A stretch of DNA of 64,000 nucleotides from Maribacter antarcticus DSM 21422 (GTDB taxonomy: Bacteria; Bacteroidota; Bacteroidia; Flavobacteriales; Flavobacteriaceae): assembly GCF_000621125.1 (NCBI RefSeq), contig NZ_KK211215.1, forward strand, positions 1 to 64,000, read 5' to 3'. Below, one piece after another: positions 1-9,152 of the stretch; the stretch's first letter is position 1, and every line of letters starts with the position of its first letter. The notes under the pieces are model-generated. The model worked only from the letters and a program-made list of their open reading frames with translations, ran no database searches and had not been told where the DNA came from. Made by a program: the position numbers and the translations under genes.

Positions 1-582
1 GTACTATTTGCATTGACCGATGGCTTACAGATAAATAAAGCTACTATTGGCAATATGCCATTGGGTATTATTTTTAATTCAAGCTTTAATCCAGGTGGTG
101 TCCAGTTTACGTTAACTGGGGAACTAACGGAGAATAGGATTGAAGGTGCTGCTCCGCCGTACTCTTTATTTGGAGATATTGGTGTAGATATTCAAGGTAA
201 ACCATTTCCGGTAGGAAATTATACCCTTGTTGCCAATCCAAAAGTTGGACCAACGCAGACTATTAATTTCTCTGTAATTAACGGCCCGTTTGGCAATCAG
301 TCACCTTTAGTCGCTAGGACCCAGTTGAACGAGATGAGTATAGCTCCGAACCCAGCCACTAATGAGGTTACCATGTCTTTTGATGAACCTATTCTGGTAG
401 AAGAAATTTTAATCTTTGATGTTATCGGAAGGCTTATTAAGACCATTAGACAACCCTTGGGTCTTGATAGTAAAATGATTGACTTTAATGTATATGATTT
501 GCCCATTGGAACTTATTTTATAAATACTGTGGATAGCAAGGGAATACAGTATCAAGAACAAATGTTAATAGATAGATATTAA
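1..582 (+). CDS. Secreted protein with C-terminal T9SS sorting domain (5' partial)
   Basis: The reading frame is open from base 1, so the gene begins upstream of the window; the first in-window TTG is only an internal codon. The last 80 or so residues (from about codon 111) have the form of a type A Por/T9SS sorting domain: a Pro-Asn-Pro motif (IAPNPATNEV), beta-strand repeats, a GRLIK-like segment and a late LPIGTYF motif. Such a tail directs export across the outer membrane by the type IX system followed by cleavage and surface attachment. The part before it looks like beta-sandwich sequence (VGNYTLVANP) with no catalytic motif visible. The giant exoprotein starts 24 bases downstream, so the two are probably co-transcribed. 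The function of the missing N-terminal part cannot be told. Confidence 0.85.
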   Translation, partial: VLFALTDGLQINKATIGNMPLGIIFNSSFNPGGVQFTLTGELTENRIEGAAPPYSLFGDIGVDIQGKPFPVGNYTLVANPKVGPTQTINFSVINGPFGNQSPLVARTQLNEMSIAPNPATNEVTMSFDEPILVEEILIFDVIGRLIKTIRQPLGLDSKMIDFNVYDLPIGTYFINTVDSKGIQYQEQMLIDRY

Positions 583-606
583 CTAGCTAAAGAAAATTTA
601 GAGGAA

Positions 607-3600
607 ATGAAAAACTATTTTTTAAATAATTATAGGATGGAAGACAGTGGCCAGAAAGTAGGAATTGGGTATCGTGATTCAATTAAATTACGAGGCCTAA
701 TTACAGGTATGACGCTGTTATTGTTGTTCTTTGTTACCCTAGATACGCAAGCGCAGAGTTTTAGTCAAAGTAACTTGAATCTTAATGGTCAAGGTTCCAT
801 TAACAGTGGAACATCTTTAATGTATGGTCCTGATGGTCGACTTTATGTTTTGAGCCGTAATGGGAATGTGGACATCTTCACGGTTCAGAAAAACGGAGAT
901 AACGATTACATCGCCATTGACGCTGAAGAGCTAACCGAAGTTTCCAATATTCCCAACCATAACGACGACGGCGCAAGCGCCGGAGGTGGGCGGCAAGCTA
1001 CAGGGATTACTGTGGCTGGCACAGCTGCTAATCCTGTAGTCTACGTTACTTCTTCCGATGCAAGAATCGGTGGTCCTAGCGGAGATCAAAATCTCGACAC
1101 CAACTCAGGAGTCATTACCAGATTTAGTTGGAATGGATCTACTTGGGATGTAGCAGACATCGTAAGAGGTTTACCTCGTTCAGAAGAAAATCACGCCACT
1201 AACGGTTTAGAGTTTGTAGAAGTCAATGGAACCCGCTACTTGATTGTTGCCTCAGGAGGGTTTACCAATGCAGGTGCACCTTCCGATAATTTTGCGTGGA
1301 TCACTGAGTACGCTCTTTCAGCGGCAATCTTATCCGTAGATCTTAGTGCTCTGGAAGCATTACCCATTCAAACCGATCTGTCATCAGGTAGATCTTTTAT
1401 TTATGATATTCCAACTCTGGATGACCCAACGCGACCAAACGTTAACGGATCGGTTGATCCCAATGACGCAAACTATGACGGAATTGATGTTGGTGATCCG
1501 TGGGGAGGAAACGATGGCCTTAACCAAGGTATGATTGTTATAGGTGAGCCTGTTCAAATATTTTCACCAGGATACAGAAACAGCTATGATTTGGCAATTG
1601 GTCTCAATGGAGAGGTATATGTGACTGACAACGGAGCCAATGGTGGCTGGGGTGGATTACCTTTAAATGAAGGCAACCCTGCAACTGTGAGCAACGATTA
1701 CCCTCTCGGAGAGCCCGGTAGTAGTTCTCCTCAAGACGGCGAACAGGTAAATAATGCAGATCACTTGACCAAAATCACTGACGATATTTCATCCTATTCA
1801 TTTGGAAGTTTTTATGGAGGTCATCCAAATCCGGTAAGAGCTAATCCAGCGGGCGCGGGACTTTTTACTAATCCAGGAAGCAACGGTCCTAATACCCTTT
1901 CGGGTGATGTTTTCAGGACTCAAGTTTATGATCCTAATGGGTCAACACCCGGGTCAACAACTGATCCAAATGTAGGTTTGCCCGCCAACTGGCCTCCAGT
2001 GCCGCTGTCTTTGGCAGATTCACAAGAGGCGAATTGGAGAGGACCAGGCATTAACAATCCTGACGGACCCAATGATGAACTCATCACCACTTGGGGAACA
2101 AATACGAATGCACTAGATGTGTATACCTCTTCAGCCTTTGGTGGTGCCATGCAAGGCGACCTTATTGCGGGTAAGAATGGTGGAGTGTTACGCCGTGTAG
2201 ATTATGACCCGTCCGATGATAGCTATACACTTATTAATACTTTTGCTTCGGGCCTTGGTGGAAACGCTCTCGGAGTAACTTGCAACAGTGATAGTGATCC
2301 TTTCCCTGGTACCATTTGGGTGGCCCCTTTCAATGGAAACATTATAGTTTTGGAGCCAGATGGGTTCGTACTCGCCTGTTTTAATTCTACGGATTCTGAA
2401 TTTGTCGGAACCGAAGATTATGATGGCGACGGCTACACCAATAATGACGAAATTGACAACAAAGACAACATACAAACTGAAGAAGAAGTTATCTGCAACG
2501 GTGGTGCTCAACCAAACGACTTTGACAAGGCTGCTGGTGGAATCTTGGTTTCTGACTTCAATGATTCTGATGACGATAACGACGGAATTGATGACGCTAA
2601 CGACCCTTTCCAAATGGGAGATCCCGTTGATTCAGGAAGTGATGCGTTTGATCTTCCGGTTTTGAATGAACTCGATTCGGATAATCCTGTCTTGAAAGGA
2701 TTTTTAGGTCTCGGATTTACGGGACTCATGAACAATGGTGATGCCAATCCCAATTGGTTGAATTGGCTTGACCGCCGAGACGACCCAAGCGACCCCAATC
2801 CCAACGATCTTCTTGGTGGTGCCATAGGTGCCATGACCATGCAAATGACTGCAGGAACAGCCCTAGGAGGTTCCAATAATCAAGAAAAAGGGTTCCAATA
2901 CGGAGTAAATGTTGATCAAAGCACAGGAGGCTTTGCTATTGAGGGAGCCTTATTAAGCTTTGATGACCCCCTTCAGCTCTACGGTGCTTCTGCACCAACT
3001 TCGGGTGAAATAGGAATATTCATGGGCGATGGAACACAGAGCAACTACATCAAATTTGTTATCAATCAATCAGGACTTCAGATTCGCCAAGAGGTGGGCG
3101 ATGTAGCGCAAACACCAATCGATGTAGCCATCGCTACTGGAGATCGACCTGGAGGAGTACAACTTCGCTTCAGTGTGAACCCCGCCAATGGAGAGGTAAA
3201 GGCTGACTACCGATTTGATAATGTGGGTAGTTTTCAAAATGCAGGAACCATCACCGCTACTGGTTCTATTTTAGACGCTATCCAATCTTCCAGTGAGCCT
3301 CTTGCTGTCGGATTAATCGGATCATCTAATCAAGCAGGTGCCGAAGTAGAAGGTACTTGGAATTACCTATATGTGCAGACGGGTCAACCAACTGTGGAAC
3401 AAATACTCCCCGATGTGGCGGCTCTAATTAATGACCCTGACGTGCTTTTTGAGCTCGACCAATTCTTTACCGATGATGGTGGTGATGAGAATTTAACGTT
3501 TTCAGTTGAAGGTAATACAGATGCCACGATTAACGCTTCTATTACTGGTAAGACGTTGACCATCGAGATTCCTTCGTCAGAGGCGACAGCTGATATTACC

Positions 3601-6600
3601 ATTAAAGCTTCAGACACCAATAACTTCTTTGTTGAGCAAACATTTACCGTAAACGTTAACGATGAACCGGTTCCTATTTTACGTATCCGTGCAAACGGAG
3701 CAGCGATTACTGCGACGGATGCACCAAATCCCGACTGGATAGCAACAGGCGGCGCAGGGGCTCAAAGTGGAACTTTCAACGGAATAAATTGGACCGTAAA
3801 TACTGGAAAAATAGCGACGCAAAATATTTCGGGGCGTGATGTTACAGTACCTGACTATGTTCCTCAAGACCTCTTTGCTATTGAAAGATGGGACCCTGCT
3901 GCTGCAGCTCCGGCAATGGAATGGACTTTTGAATTACCAAACGGCAATTACATCATCCGCTGGTACGCTGGAAATGGTTTTGTCGGAACTAGTGCCCCAG
4001 GTGAACGTGTTTATGATATATTGCTTGAAGGAAATTTGGTGCAAAATGACCTTGACCTTTCAGCCACCTTTGGACACCAAGTCGGTGGAATGCTGGAATT
4101 CCCCGTGACGCTTGTAGACGGAATCTTAAATATTAGTGTTGCTGCAGTTATACAAAATCCAACGATGAACGGTATCGAAATCTTGCAGGTTGGAGGAGAA
4201 TTTACCCCACCTGTGGTGGTAGAAGCGATACCAAATCAAAATAACGAAGCAGGAGACTTGATAAACTTAACTGTTTTGGCTTCGGGCGGCGTCAATGGCG
4301 AACCCTACCAGTATTCTGCTACAAACCTACCAGCAGGTTTACAAATCGAACCTACAACCGGGTTAGTTTTTGGAAACATTGCCGCAGGTGCCGAGTTAAA
4401 TAGCCCATACTCCGTTACTATTAGTGTTGGGCAAGCATCCAATGCCGCCACTGATATTGTATTTATTTGGAATGTTGGTTCCCAAGATTTTTGGAACGAC
4501 CAAACCGATGATGAAAATTATACAGCCCGTCACGAATGTTCTTTTGTGCAGGCTGGCGATAAATTTTACCTCTTTGGCGGTCGGGAAAACGCCACTACGC
4601 TGGATGTCTATAATTACCAAGCTAAAACCTGGGATCAAATTCCCAATTCTGCCCCTCAGGAGTTTAACCATTTCCAGGCACTGGAGCACAAAGGATTGAT
4701 TTGGGTTATTGGCGCATTTAAAACCAATCTTTATCCCGAGGAAGCTCCGGCGGATAATGTTTATGCATATAACCCTGTAGAAAATGTCTGGATTCAGGGT
4801 CCTGAAATTCCAGCAGGCAGAAAAAGAGGATCTGCAGGCTTAGTCGTTTACAATGATAAATTTTACGTAATTGCGGGAAATACAAAAGGCCATAGTGGCG
4901 GTTTTATTCCCTGGTTCGATGAATTTGATCCGCTAACCGGAGTATGGACTAGCTTACCAGACGCTCCAAGGGCAAGAGACCATTTTCATGCTACCGTTCT
5001 AGGAGATAAACTTTACGTGGCGGGCGGACGCCTTTCTGGGGGTGCGGGTGGTACTTTTGCACCTTTGATTGCCGAAGTGGACGTCTACGATTTCATCACC
5101 CAGACTTGGTCTACCATAGCAGATTTGCCTACACCTCGTGCGGCAGCTTCCGTAGCCTCTTTTGAAAATGAACTTTACGTTATTGGTGGGGAGATTGGAG
5201 TAGACCTGGAAGGTAATACCATTGGCGACGCCGTAAATACTGCCGAGGCATATAACCCTTCAACGGGAAACTGGACGACAAAATCTAGTTTAATTACGAA
5301 ACGCCATGGCACTCAAGCAATAGTTTCTGGAGATGGTATTCATGTAACAGCAGGATCTCAAACCAAAGGAGGCGGTGGCAAAATGAAAAACATGGAATTC
5401 TACGGAAGCGATAATCCGACAGGAGCAGTACTTACAGCCAGCGAACTCGTGGTTTCGGCATCCGAATCTGTACCAACTGGAGGTGGTTTAAATGTTCCTG
5501 TATCTAATACGGGTGAAAATGTAGGAATTATTATAACAGACGCGCAATTGACTGGTGCCAATGCTGCAGCCTTTACGATTGTAACCGATACATCATTTTT
5601 ACTCATTGCCCCTGGAGAAACTACAAATATTGCAGTAAATCATACTGGGGCGGTCGAAGGAGAATCTGCATCCCTTACACTAACCTATGACGATGGTTCC
5701 ATCTCAGTGGTTTCCCTGATTTCCGGTGCTGGTGTAGCGAATGTTTTATTTCGTGTCAATACCGGAGGAGCTCTAGTGGCCGCAACGGACGGTCCGAATC
5801 CGGATTGGACTGAAGATCAAGCTGTGGTAGCTGCCAAAGGCACTGCCAACACCGGCACGCCATCAACATATATAAATCTTGTTTCGCCGGCAGCTGATAT
5901 TACTTTTGGGGTTGCAAATTTTACAGGCACTAATAATACAGGTTATCCTGATAATGTATTTGCAACAGAGCGTTACAGTAATGTTGCAAATCCGGACAAT
6001 ATGCAATGGAATTTCACCGTTCCCAACGGCGATTATACGGTAAATTTAATTTTTGCCGAAGTCTGGACAGGAGCACAAACCAACGGAATTCGTGTGTTTG
6101 ATGTAGAAATTGAAGGAAATCTTATGCTGGATGATTTTGATCAAACAGCAACTTATGGTTGGAATACGGCCGGAGTAGAAACATTTAATGTAACTGTGGC
6201 TGATGGTAATTTAGATATTGATTTTTTACAAGGTATCGAAAACCCTAATATAAAAGCTATTGAAATTTTGGGAGGTACGATATCAATAACGAATTCACCA
6301 CCTCTTGTAAGCAATCCCGGGATACAACAGAGTATAGAAGGGGATGTGGTTAGCTTGCAAGTAATTGCCACTGATGACGATTTGGATGAATGTGGGGATA
6401 TTGTGTTTTCGGCAATAGGATTGCCTCCTACTTTAAATATAGATTCTACTACGGGACTAATTACCGGTACCATGTTACAAGGAACGGGTACAGGAACTGA
6501 AGGTGCTTTTATTGAAGAAAATGGACTGGTAGTCGTTGAGATGGAGTCTGTGGAAAATCTACCGGGTAGTTGGGTAACCACGGCTGATGCTAACTCACCC

Positions 6601-8682
6601 AATATAAATAGCCCTGGTACAGCAACTGGTGGGGATTTTATTGTTTGGGAAGGCCCTCAGTCTTTTAATAATACTGGAAATGGATTAATCAGTTACCCCA
6701 TTGAAATTACAACAACGGGAACATACAAATTTCAATGGCGCAATCAAGTTGGCCTTGGGACTAACACATCAGATCACAATGATGCTTGGTTAAAAATAGA
6801 AGCCGATTCTTTTTATGGTGAAAAAGGTTCAGGCGCTATAGTGTGCCCCAAAGGACTAGACGGAAGTACGAATAATTGTATTGGAAATGTTCCTGCTGGC
6901 GCAGGATCCAACGGTTGGTTCAAAGTATATGTAAATTCCAATACATGGAGTTGGGCGACCAATACCAGTGACAATGACCCACATCAGATATACGCAACTT
7001 TTGATGCGCCGGGTATGTATAATGTATTGATTTCCGCACGTTCTAGTAATCACATAATTGATCGCATGGTATTATCCCATGTTACCGCATTTAGTGGTAA
7101 TCCACAAAGTACGTCATTGCCCGAATCGGAAAGAAGAATGGGGGTTATGCCAGGAGCAGCAGAAAACAGTCCTTATAATGTTACCGTAACCGCAGCAGAC
7201 GTATGTATACCTTCTTTAAGCTCACAAGTTGATTTTATTTGGAATGTGGCAGATATGCCTGCATCCGGCAACCCATCGGCGCTTCTTGAAATTACACCTG
7301 GTGGCCCACTCGGGGCGAGTACGTATGGAGGGAGTAGCCTTCAGCTCACCAACAACTCTACAGGGAATGTTCAAATAACAGGAATAGCCATAGATATTAG
7401 TACGGGTATTTTACCAGATAATGTTTTTGACCCGGTTGGAACAGGTGGGGATGCTACTGCAAGTTGTCTTACTGCTAATAGTGGCGCTGCGGCTGTTGGT
7501 TTTGTAAGCCCAGCTAACGCTTGTGTGGATCCGTTTACCGGACCTCGAAATGGAGGCTATGATATCATAGGAATGAATTTTACCGATTTTGATTCTAACG
7601 AAAAGTTTGATTTCACGGTTGATATTGATCCAAATAGTATCAAAGATGTCCCAGGAGCAGGTGGGGCAGGTTCCGTATCTGGTTTTGAGTTAATCGGGGC
7701 GACAATTACGATAACCTTTAGCGATGGTTCAACCGTGGTATCTAGCCTGTACGAAGATGGAAGTCTTGGTGGCGGACAGGCTATAGTAGCCCCAAATGCC
7801 TTGCCAACGCCTTCAATTGCAGCAGTAGGTATTCCTGTGTCACCATCATGTGTGGAAACGCCCACTCAAACAATTGAGGTGAGCGGAACACCTGGTGCTA
7901 ATGTTTCATTACTTGTAATGGACAGTCGTTTGTATATTCAATCCGGGGCACCACCATTTAATGTGCCTGATGAAACCTATTATGCCAACGAAGCCATAGC
8001 AAAATCAATGTTTACGGGTGTTATTGGGTCTGGAGGAACTGTGCAGATACCGGTAACACTGCTGGAAACTGTTGAAGCAACAGGTACCCCTAACGGAGGA
8101 TTGAATTATATTGTTGCTGTGGTGTCAAATACACCATATGCCATTGATCAACAAGTGAGCAGAACATCTAATGTGCTGGTATTAAAAGTTGATCCGCCAT
8201 GTGCAGGAACAACTGCAGATATAAACATATCTACAACCTTGCAGTCCAGAACGAATCATAGTGGGGGTTATAGTGTTAAATTATATGATGTTGGTTCAAT
8301 AACAGCAGTTTATGACCTAACGGCGACCGCTGATGTAGCAGGTAATATGATTATTGATGGAACAGTTAACACTATTGCACCAGGCTCCTACCAATTAGCG
8401 GTTAAGTATCTAAATTCCTTGCAAGTAGTACAAACTGTAACTTTGGTGGCAGGGGCGAATTCTATAAATATGGGAGAATTGAGAATGGGAGATGCGGTTA
8501 ACGATAATATCGTTGATATACTTGATTTCTCTCTTTTAGGGGCAAGTTATGATATTAGTGCCGGCCAGCCTGGTTTTATTTCTGAAGCTGATTTTAACGG
8601 GGACGGGATTATTGATATTTTGGATTTCTCTCTTTTAGGATCAAATTATGACACTCTTGGTGAGAACCCGAGTGGTCTTTAG
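607..8682 (+). CDS. Giant modular exoprotein: sorbosone-dehydrogenase-like, malectin, kelch and dockerin-like domains
   Basis: A 2,691-residue secreted protein. Residues 1-50 carry a signal peptide with a long n-region (core TLLLLFFVTL, cleavage near TQAQ); Met11 is an alternative start. Parts in order, positions approximate: a glucose/sorbosone-dehydrogenase-like propeller (50-600), acidic calcium-binding DxDxDG repeats (603-670), a jelly-roll-like region (750-930), a cadherin-like strand region (933-1022), malectin-like domain 1 (1023-1199), a putative Ig-like domain (1200-1290), kelch repeats (1295-1600), a choice-of-anchor-type domain (1605-1710), malectin-like domain 2 (1713-1892), another Ig-like stretch, a carbohydrate-binding-like region resembling the C-terminal domain of GH115 enzymes (1965-2165), Ig-like sequence, and two dockerin-like repeats (2627-2690). 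No T9SS tail is visible. I infer glycan binding at the surface or in the medium; no enzyme activity is proven. Domain names rest on recognition by eye. Confidence 0.88.
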   Translation: MKNYFLNNYRMEDSGQKVGIGYRDSIKLRGLITGMTLLLLFFVTLDTQAQSFSQSNLNLNGQGSINSGTSLMYGPDGRLYVLSRNGNVDIFTVQKNGDNDYIAIDAEELTEVSNIPNHNDDGASAGGGRQATGITVAGTAANPVVYVTSSDARIGGPSGDQNLDTNSGVITRFSWNGSTWDVADIVRGLPRSEENHATNGLEFVEVNGTRYLIVASGGFTNAGAPSDNFAWITEYALSAAILSVDLSALEALPIQTDLSSGRSFIYDIPTLDDPTRPNVNGSVDPNDANYDGIDVGDPWGGNDGLNQGMIVIGEPVQIFSPGYRNSYDLAIGLNGEVYVTDNGANGGWGGLPLNEGNPATVSNDYPLGEPGSSSPQDGEQVNNADHLTKITDDISSYSFGSFYGGHPNPVRANPAGAGLFTNPGSNGPNTLSGDVFRTQVYDPNGSTPGSTTDPNVGLPANWPPVPLSLADSQEANWRGPGINNPDGPNDELITTWGTNTNALDVYTSSAFGGAMQGDLIAGKNGGVLRRVDYDPSDDSYTLINTFASGLGGNALGVTCNSDSDPFPGTIWVAPFNGNIIVLEPDGFVLACFNSTDSEFVGTEDYDGDGYTNNDEIDNKDNIQTEEEVICNGGAQPNDFDKAAGGILVSDFNDSDDDNDGIDDANDPFQMGDPVDSGSDAFDLPVLNELDSDNPVLKGFLGLGFTGLMNNGDANPNWLNWLDRRDDPSDPNPNDLLGGAIGAMTMQMTAGTALGGSNNQEKGFQYGVNVDQSTGGFAIEGALLSFDDPLQLYGASAPTSGEIGIFMGDGTQSNYIKFVINQSGLQIRQEVGDVAQTPIDVAIATGDRPGGVQLRFSVNPANGEVKADYRFDNVGSFQNAGTITATGSILDAIQSSSEPLAVGLIGSSNQAGAEVEGTWNYLYVQTGQPTVEQILPDVAALINDPDVLFELDQFFTDDGGDENLTFSVEGNTDATINASITGKTLTIEIPSSEATADITIKASDTNNFFVEQTFTVNVNDEPVPILRIRANGAAITATDAPNPDWIATGGAGAQSGTFNGINWTVNTGKIATQNISGRDVTVPDYVPQDLFAIERWDPAAAAPAMEWTFELPNGNYIIRWYAGNGFVGTSAPGERVYDILLEGNLVQNDLDLSATFGHQVGGMLEFPVTLVDGILNISVAAVIQNPTMNGIEILQVGGEFTPPVVVEAIPNQNNEAGDLINLTVLASGGVNGEPYQYSATNLPAGLQIEPTTGLVFGNIAAGAELNSPYSVTISVGQASNAATDIVFIWNVGSQDFWNDQTDDENYTARHECSFVQAGDKFYLFGGRENATTLDVYNYQAKTWDQIPNSAPQEFNHFQALEHKGLIWVIGAFKTNLYPEEAPADNVYAYNPVENVWIQGPEIPAGRKRGSAGLVVYNDKFYVIAGNTKGHSGGFIPWFDEFDPLTGVWTSLPDAPRARDHFHATVLGDKLYVAGGRLSGGAGGTFAPLIAEVDVYDFITQTWSTIADLPTPRAAASVASFENELYVIGGEIGVDLEGNTIGDAVNTAEAYNPSTGNWTTKSSLITKRHGTQAIVSGDGIHVTAGSQTKGGGGKMKNMEFYGSDNPTGAVLTASELVVSASESVPTGGGLNVPVSNTGENVGIIITDAQLTGANAAAFTIVTDTSFLLIAPGETTNIAVNHTGAVEGESASLTLTYDDGSISVVSLISGAGVANVLFRVNTGGALVAATDGPNPDWTEDQAVVAAKGTANTGTPSTYINLVSPAADITFGVANFTGTNNTGYPDNVFATERYSNVANPDNMQWNFTVPNGDYTVNLIFAEVWTGAQTNGIRVFDVEIEGNLMLDDFDQTATYGWNTAGVETFNVTVADGNLDIDFLQGIENPNIKAIEILGGTISITNSPPLVSNPGIQQSIEGDVVSLQVIATDDDLDECGDIVFSAIGLPPTLNIDSTTGLITGTMLQGTGTGTEGAFIEENGLVVVEMESVENLPGSWVTTADANSPNINSPGTATGGDFIVWEGPQSFNNTGNGLISYPIEITTTGTYKFQWRNQVGLGTNTSDHNDAWLKIEADSFYGEKGSGAIVCPKGLDGSTNNCIGNVPAGAGSNGWFKVYVNSNTWSWATNTSDNDPHQIYATFDAPGMYNVLISARSSNHIIDRMVLSHVTAFSGNPQSTSLPESERRMGVMPGAAENSPYNVTVTAADVCIPSLSSQVDFIWNVADMPASGNPSALLEITPGGPLGASTYGGSSLQLTNNSTGNVQITGIAIDISTGILPDNVFDPVGTGGDATASCLTANSGAAAVGFVSPANACVDPFTGPRNGGYDIIGMNFTDFDSNEKFDFTVDIDPNSIKDVPGAGGAGSVSGFELIGATITITFSDGSTVVSSLYEDGSLGGGQAIVAPNALPTPSIAAVGIPVSPSCVETPTQTIEVSGTPGANVSLLVMDSRLYIQSGAPPFNVPDETYYANEAIAKSMFTGVIGSGGTVQIPVTLLETVEATGTPNGGLNYIVAVVSNTPYAIDQQVSRTSNVLVLKVDPPCAGTTADINISTTLQSRTNHSGGYSVKLYDVGSITAVYDLTATADVAGNMIIDGTVNTIAPGSYQLAVKYLNSLQVVQTVTLVAGANSINMGELRMGDAVNDNIVDILDFSLLGASYDISAGQPGFISEADFNGDGIIDILDFSLLGSNYDTLGENPSGL

Positions 8683-8708
8683 TATACCTAATTAAATCTG
8701 TTTAAAGA

Positions 8709-8739
8709 TAAAAGAGACCCATTTTAGGGTCTCTTTTTG
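8709..8739 (+). terminator. Intrinsic terminator after the giant exoprotein gene
   Basis: An 11-base stem (AAAAGAGACCC paired with GGGTCTCTTTT) around the loop ATTTTA is followed by a T run, 27 bases after the stop codon. It closes the exoprotein transcription unit. Confidence 0.9.
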
Positions 8740-9152
8740 TTTTAGTCTGGTAAATACATAGAGGTTTACTTTGTATCAAATATAATAGGATTCTTTAGCG
8801 TGAGCTTTGGTAACTGTATAAATAAGTGCTAAAAGGTTTTGTTCTTGCTTTACTTTTACTCCATCCGAAAATTCATTTTTATAATATATTGCGCTTGCAA
8901 TGAGTGTATTTGCATACCTGTTTGTGGAAATCTAGAACAGTTTTATCTAAAACAAAGGAAAAAGTTTCCCTGCGTCACTGCTTTCACAGTTTCTTGCTAT
9001 TCGCGATATGGACAGGTACAGTTTACAAGTTGTTTTGTTTCCCCTTTTTCGGACTGTGTTCGAAAAAAAAGAATCATTTTTAGTAGTACTTTTGATATTT
9101 TAAAATACATAAATATATTGTTGTCCCAATTAGGGAAAAGTAGTGCGGCTAT
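8740..9152. other. Intergenic region before dnaG, no gene seen
   Basis: About 410 bases between the exoprotein terminator and dnaG. An open frame runs through part of it on the + strand, but it starts at a TTG, has low-complexity Cys/Phe/Ile-rich composition, and overlaps the dnaG start, so I do not call it a gene. A TTACTTTG sequence near 8769 is one mismatch from the -7 consensus TAnnTTTG. The dnaG promoter probably lies here, but I cannot place it firmly. Confidence 0.5.

Noticed and set aside
13-582. First gene as a complete CDS from TTG at 13
   Set aside because: The same frame is open to base 1 and there is no signal peptide, so the gene is cut by the window edge.
2188-2876. Long minus-strand open frames inside the giant exoprotein gene
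   Set aside because: They are antisense to a clearly coding frame with recognised domains and show no protein-family features.
8500-8670. Two near-identical stretches around GATTTCTCTCTTTTAGG as a DNA repeat element
   Set aside because: They encode the paired dockerin-like repeats of the exoprotein and are explained by protein duplication.
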